Shown here: piece by piece, positions 60,066 through 64,000 of the stretch
How the letters are laid out: every line of letters starts with the position of its first letter
Position numbering within the stretch: the stretch's first letter is position 1
Assembly (NCBI RefSeq): GCF_011046975.1
Contig: NZ_CP049253.1
Span: 124,001 to 188,000 of the forward strand
Length of the DNA stretch: 64,000 nt
Direction of reading: 5' to 3'
Source of the DNA: Microbacterium amylolyticum
Lineage (GTDB): Bacteria > Actinomycetota > Actinomycetes > Actinomycetales > Microbacteriaceae
Program-made: the position numbers and the translations under genes
The notes under the pieces: generated by a model
What the model saw: the letters and a program-made list of their open reading frames with translations, nothing else
Databases searched by the model: none
Told to the model about the DNA's origin: nothing

Positions 60066-61016
60066 GTGCGCAAGACGACAGCAGTAGCCTCCGTGATCGG
60101 CATGTCCGCCCTCGCCCTCGTCGGGTGCTCTTCGGCCGCCGTTACTCCCGAATCATGTGGCCGCGTGGCAAACACATCCCCGACGCTTCTAAGTGCGTTC
60201 GAGGTGTCTGACCAGGTAGGAACACCGCCAACGGCGTCCTTCCCGAAGCCGTTTGTGGCGGCATCGCCCGAGCATATGGACGTGGTGACGGGCAGCGGGG
60301 CTGTTATCGAGTCACTCGACCAGGCGGTGTACTTCGACCTCACACTTTTCGATGGTGTGACGGGTGTTGCCGTGCCGTTTACGGGGTACACGGACGAAGA
60401 CTGGCGAGTGTCGAACCTCGGCGCGCTGATCGCCGAGGTGCCCGGCCTGGAAGACGCCTTTCTGTGCGCAAGCGAAGGATCGCGCGTTGTCGCAGCGCTC
60501 GGCGCCGAGGGCGGTTCAGAAGCGCTGTCCATGTCGGCGATGCAGGCAACGGGACAGCTCATCGACCCGGCTCACACGATTGCGGTTGTCGACATCAACC
60601 GCGTGCTCCCCGCGTCGGCGGATGGCTCTCCCGTGTACAACGCCGGCCACGGAATGCCGTCGGTGATTCGTACGCCCGCTGGTGTCCCGGGTGTCACGGT
60701 TCCCCGTGGGGCTGCCCCGTCGGAGACCCGAACACAAACGCTCCTCAAGGGCGATGGTGATGAACTGGGCGCTGATGAGGTCTTCATCGGCCAGATTCTG
60801 ACGGTTCAGTGGGACACCGGACGTGTTGTGTCGTCGACCTGGGCTGACGAAGCCCTGCAGGTGTCTCCCGTCGAAAACCTGCCGGAGGACGTGCGCGGCG
60901 CTGTGATTGGCGCCACCGCCGGCTCGCAGGTGATGACGGTCGTTCCCGATGCTGATCACGGCGCACTCGTCTACGTGATCGACATTCTCGGAACATCCGA
61001 CATGCCGGCTATGTGA
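60066..61016 (+). CDS. FKBP-type peptidyl-prolyl isomerase-like lipoprotein
   Basis: A 316-residue lipoprotein. The signal peptide ends MSALALVGCSS with the lipobox Cys. The C-terminal half resembles a degenerate FKBP domain (GDELGADEVFIGQILTVQWD, TGRVVSSTWADE), a recurrent feature of this locus in actinobacteria. It may act outside the membrane in folding, but key residues of the FKBP active site are not obvious. TAGACT, overlapping the trmI stop, ends 6 bases before GTG 60066, so it is probably leaderless. Confidence 0.75.
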   Translation: MRKTTAVASVIGMSALALVGCSSAAVTPESCGRVANTSPTLLSAFEVSDQVGTPPTASFPKPFVAASPEHMDVVTGSGAVIESLDQAVYFDLTLFDGVTGVAVPFTGYTDEDWRVSNLGALIAEVPGLEDAFLCASEGSRVVAALGAEGGSEALSMSAMQATGQLIDPAHTIAVVDINRVLPASADGSPVYNAGHGMPSVIRTPAGVPGVTVPRGAAPSETRTQTLLKGDGDELGADEVFIGQILTVQWDTGRVVSSTWADEALQVSPVENLPEDVRGAVIGATAGSQVMTVVPDADHGALVYVIDILGTSDMPAM

Positions 61017-62998
61017 CAACGCGTATGGCGCGGATTCCTGCCGAAGAACGGCTCATGAATCTCACGGTTGCCCTTTTGGGCACCGAGATGGGGCTCACCC
61101 GCGCGCAAATCTACGCCTCGGTTTCGGGATACTCAGAACGGATCCTCGAAGGCCGCGACGAGGCGACCTTGGAGCGGATGTTCGAGCGCGACAAAGAAGC
61201 GCTCACGAGCCTGGGCATGCCGCTGGAACTTGTCGGAAACGTCAGCAATCCGCGCGACATGCGCGAGGCGCGGTACCGCATCCCGCGGCACGACAGCGCG
61301 CTCCCGGAGGATCTCGAGTTCACGGCCGTCGAACTGGCTCTTCTCAGCCTGGCGGCGGATGCCTGGGGTGAGGCGACGATGTCCCGCGAGGCGCGAGCGG
61401 GAATGCGGAAGATTCGTGCTCTGGGGCTCGACGTCGACGAACCGATCCTTGGTGTGCGTCCCCGGCTCGATGCTCGCGAGGCCTCTTTCGCGCCGCTTGA
61501 ACAGGCGATCGAGAGGCGCGTCGAGGTGCAGTTTGACTACCTGCGCCCCGGAATCGATCACATGCGTCGCCGCACGGTTCAGCCACGTGCCCTCGTCTTT
61601 TTCGACGGGCGCTGGCACCTTGACGCGTGGGATACCGATGCCGGGGGAGACCGCACGTTTCTGCTCGCACGAATCGTCGGCGATGTTGTTCTCACGGGCA
61701 CGAGGTACGTTCTGGACGATCCCGAAGAACGCGCCGAAGAGGCTCTCGCCGAGCTTCATGCCGTTGCCGACCGCCAGCGGGCCGTTGTTGCGGTCGTTCC
61801 CGGTTCCGAAGCCGACATGCGGCTGCGGAGACGGGCGGCAGAGATCGACGACAACGGCCGTATCGTCGTGCCGTGCGTCGACCCGTACATCTTTGCGGGC
61901 GAGATCGCGTCATACGGCCCTGAAGCGACGGTCATCTCACCGGCATCTCTGGCATCGCTCGTTGCGGAGCGCCTGCGAGAAGCGATCGACGTGCACACAG
62001 GAAGCGCAGAGATCCCGCTGCACGACGTTCCGGTACAGACGACACGGCGCGCGGCGCTGGTGTCCGTCGAACGTGTGCGCATCTACCTCACCCTCGTTCC
62101 CTGGCTGATCGAGCGGGGAGAGGTCTCGGTCGCAACGGCGGCCGAGCAATTCGATGTCACGGAACGCGAGATGCGCGGGATGGTGTCGACCCTGACCCTC
62201 GTGGGCGCCCCCTCTGACGATGGCTATCCCAGCGAGATGTTCGACCTCGACTGGGACCTCTTCGAGCGCGACGACAGGATCAGCCTCACGCACACGGTGG
62301 GTATCGAACGCGTACAGCGATTTACGACCCGGGAAACCGCGGCACTCATCGCGGGGCTTCAGCTTCTGAGATCCTTGCCGGGAATTGCGGACGCCGAGCA
62401 GATCGATGCTCTTCGACGGAAGCTGACGCGGGGATCGACCGCCCCGGCGGGGATGTCGATCGTTGTTGACGATGACCAGGATCCGCTGCGAGCCGAACTT
62501 GCTCGGGCCATTGCTGAGCGCCGCCAGGTGCGATTCGCATATCGGCGGCCGGAGGGAAAGCCGATGCGCCGCACGGTCGATCCAGCGCGACTTCTGCAGT
62601 CTGAAGGGGAATGGTACCTGCAGGGTTGGTGTCATCTGCGTGAGGCACCGCGAACGTTTCTTCTCGAGCGCATGGCGGACCTGGTCGTGACAGATGATCA
62701 CGCGCGCCGCGCCGACGACATCACGGCCGAACTGTTCACGCCAACGGCGGACGACACCATTGTCACGCTGCGCTTTCCGACCGAGATGCGCGTCGTTTTG
62801 GCCGACTATCTCGCCCATGCTCAGCTCACGACCGACGGCGCGTCCACAATCGCACGGATTCCCGTTGCTGACATTGGGGTGGTCAAGCGCCTAGCGTCCC
62901 GTGAGGGAGGCAAACTCGAGGTCCTCGCACCGCGTGAGGCCCGTGACCTCGCAAGATCGTGGGCCGTCGCTGGGGCGAACTTCAGCGAGACGTTCTAA
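61013..62998 (+). CDS. Fused PafB-PafC WYL-domain transcriptional regulator
   Basis: A 661-residue protein made of two similar halves, each with a winged helix, a WYL domain (VQFDYLRPGIDHMRRRTVQP in the first; RQVRFAYRRPEGKPMRRTVDP in the second) and a WCX extension. In mycobacteria the separate PafB and PafC proteins activate the LexA-independent DNA-damage response. Here they are fused, as in several Microbacteriaceae. GTG 61013 overlaps the lipoprotein stop; ATG 61025, starting MARIPAEERLMNL, is also possible. The tat genes follow. Confidence 0.9.
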   Translation: MTTRMARIPAEERLMNLTVALLGTEMGLTRAQIYASVSGYSERILEGRDEATLERMFERDKEALTSLGMPLELVGNVSNPRDMREARYRIPRHDSALPEDLEFTAVELALLSLAADAWGEATMSREARAGMRKIRALGLDVDEPILGVRPRLDAREASFAPLEQAIERRVEVQFDYLRPGIDHMRRRTVQPRALVFFDGRWHLDAWDTDAGGDRTFLLARIVGDVVLTGTRYVLDDPEERAEEALAELHAVADRQRAVVAVVPGSEADMRLRRRAAEIDDNGRIVVPCVDPYIFAGEIASYGPEATVISPASLASLVAERLREAIDVHTGSAEIPLHDVPVQTTRRAALVSVERVRIYLTLVPWLIERGEVSVATAAEQFDVTEREMRGMVSTLTLVGAPSDDGYPSEMFDLDWDLFERDDRISLTHTVGIERVQRFTTRETAALIAGLQLLRSLPGIADAEQIDALRRKLTRGSTAPAGMSIVVDDDQDPLRAELARAIAERRQVRFAYRRPEGKPMRRTVDPARLLQSEGEWYLQGWCHLREAPRTFLLERMADLVVTDDHARRADDITAELFTPTADDTIVTLRFPTEMRVVLADYLAHAQLTTDGASTIARIPVADIGVVKRLASREGGKLEVLAPREARDLARSWAVAGANFSETF

Positions 62999-63034
62999 AC
63001 TAGCCACCACTCGACCGCAAACGACGGAGTAAGC

Positions 63035-63292
63035 ATGCCCTTCGGAAACATGGGACCGTGGCAGATCCTCCTTATTCTGCTGATTATTCTGCTGATTTTT
63101 GGCGCTGCACGGCTTCCCGCGTTGGCGAAAAGCATGGGACAGTCCGCGCGCGCCTTCAAGGGTGAGATGAAGCAGATGAAGGAAGAGGATGCGTCAGCAA
63201 AGGCTGAGGGGTCCGCGACCGACACGTCGGCGTCTGGCGAGTCTGCTGCGCAACCGACGAGCGACACCCCGCCCTCAGAACCCAAGCCATAA
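63035..63292 (+). CDS. tatA: Sec-independent (Tat) translocase protein TatA
   Basis: An 85-residue Tat pore component with an N-terminal membrane helix (WQILLILLIILLIFGAARLPAL), the FG/GA hinge and an amphipathic helix (AKSMGQSARAFKGEMKQMKEE), then a Ser/Ala/Pro-rich tail. ATG 63035 follows GGAG. tatC starts 6 bases after the stop. The position after pafC is the usual actinobacterial one. Confidence 0.95.
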   Translation: MPFGNMGPWQILLILLIILLIFGAARLPALAKSMGQSARAFKGEMKQMKEEDASAKAEGSATDTSASGESAAQPTSDTPPSEPKP

Positions 63293-63298
63293 CCGGCC

Positions 63299-64000
63299 GT
63301 GGCACGTCCCCGAAAGACCGGGGGAGCCGCCGAGGAGTCGCATCTGCCGCATGAGCGCAAGATGACGCTCACGGGGCACCTGAAAGAGTTGCGCAAGCGT
63401 CTCACCATCGGCGTTATCGGCCTCGTCGTCGGCATGATCATCGCGGCATTTTTGACCACGTGGATCATCGAATGGCTGACGTTTCCGATCGAACGTGTCG
63501 CCGAACGCCTGGATGACCCGAACTTCACGAAGCTGACGTTTACCACGGTCACCGGGCCGTTCGACATGCGTCTGCGTATCGCATTCGTCGCCGGGCTCGT
63601 GATTTCTGCGCCCGTCTGGCTTTGGCAGATCTGGCGCTTCGTCACACCCGGACTCACCCGGAAAGAGTTTTGGTACTCGTTCGGCTTTATGGCCGCGGCG
63701 ATTCCCTTGTTCTTCGGCGGTGTTGTTCTGGCGATCTTCCTTCTGCCAAACATCATCACGATCATGTCGACGTTCTTCCCGGACTCCGTCACGCAGGTCG
63801 CCCAGATGTTTACGGCGAACGAGTACTACAACTTCGTGTTTCGCACCCTCGTCGTGATCGGCATCGGCTTCGTCTCGCCCGTGTTCGTGGTCGCGCTGAA
63901 CCTGGCCGATGTGATCCGTGCGAAGCGCGTGTTGATGTCCTGGCGCTGGGTTCTGGTCCTCTGCCTCATCTTCGGAATGTTCGCCTCTCCGCCCGCAGAC
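63299..64000 (+). CDS. tatC: Sec-independent (Tat) translocase protein TatC, 3' end outside window
   Basis: The frame from GTG 63299 runs to the window edge, at least 234 residues. After a basic N-terminus, MTLTGHLKELRKRLTIGVIG carries the conserved HLxELRxR signal-peptide receptor motif. Several membrane helices follow, with FVTPGLTRKEF as the diagnostic cytoplasmic block and the later CLIFGMFASPPAD. TatC recognises twin-arginine signal peptides together with TatA. Confidence 0.93.
   Translation, partial: MARPRKTGGAAEESHLPHERKMTLTGHLKELRKRLTIGVIGLVVGMIIAAFLTTWIIEWLTFPIERVAERLDDPNFTKLTFTTVTGPFDMRLRIAFVAGLVISAPVWLWQIWRFVTPGLTRKEFWYSFGFMAAAIPLFFGGVVLAIFLLPNIITIMSTFFPDSVTQVAQMFTANEYYNFVFRTLVVIGIGFVSPVFVVALNLADVIRAKRVLMSWRWVLVLCLIFGMFASPPAD

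Overview
The window looks like a chromosomal segment of a high-GC actinobacterium of the Microbacteriaceae, probably close to Microbacterium. The grounds are the GC-rich code with many GTG starts, the housekeeping runs leuC-leuD-murA-plsC-gpsA-ddl and recG-coaD-DUF177-rpmF-rnc-mutM-smc, an actinobacterial Sir2, CofD/FbiA and PafBC, and about fourteen genes whose -10 hexamer lies 6-7 bases before the start codon, as in leaderless mRNAs. The genus is an inference; no rRNA is present.

Layout. 1-4.1 kb: a CNNM/CBS membrane protein cut by the window edge, a deletion scar joining a broken esterase to a broken LysR regulator, an MBL hydrolase, tRNA-Glu, and a TerC-family protein behind a likely manganese riboswitch. 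4.0-12.7 kb: a leucine-rich leader peptide, leuCD, murA, plsC, gpsA, ddl, a DUF3515 lipoprotein, thiL and rsmD. 12.7-26.5 kb: recG, coaD, DUF177, rpmF, rnc, mutM, a ribose-locus relic, cofD, a GNAT protein, an unannotated 34-codon gene with a strong promoter, smc and a methyltransferase. 26.6-38.1 kb: secreted and surface proteins, an exonuclease, Lrp, a deacetylase, phosphatase, Sir2, RNA methyltransferase, GDSL hydrolase, helicase, a VIT-like transporter and tRNA-Leu(GAG).

38.1-50.4 kb is a 12.2-kb integrative mobilizable element in the 3' end of tRNA-Leu(GAG), bounded by a perfect 22-bp repeat. It carries a tyrosine integrase inactivated by an internal deletion and a frameshift, an Xre-type regulator, an excisionase-like protein, a zeta-toxin pair, an intact MobF/TrwC relaxase and a five-gene cargo run: ECF sigma factor, membrane-anchored CU044_5270-type protein, secreted I36-like protein, secreted putative HNH-type nuclease toxin, and DUF1963 probable immunity protein. 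No coupling protein or type IV secretion genes are seen, so transfer would need a helper. A near-identical palindrome lies at the regulator start and upstream of the relaxase.

50.4-64 kb: a decayed alanine:sodium symporter, a two-component system divergent from an ABC exporter, an M20 peptidase, uppP, PAC2, HAD, trmI, an FKBP-like lipoprotein, a fused PafBC regulator, tatA and the 5' part of tatC. At least four loci are gene remnants made by internal deletions, which suggests a lineage losing accessory genes. No CRISPR array, rRNA or intact insertion sequence was found.
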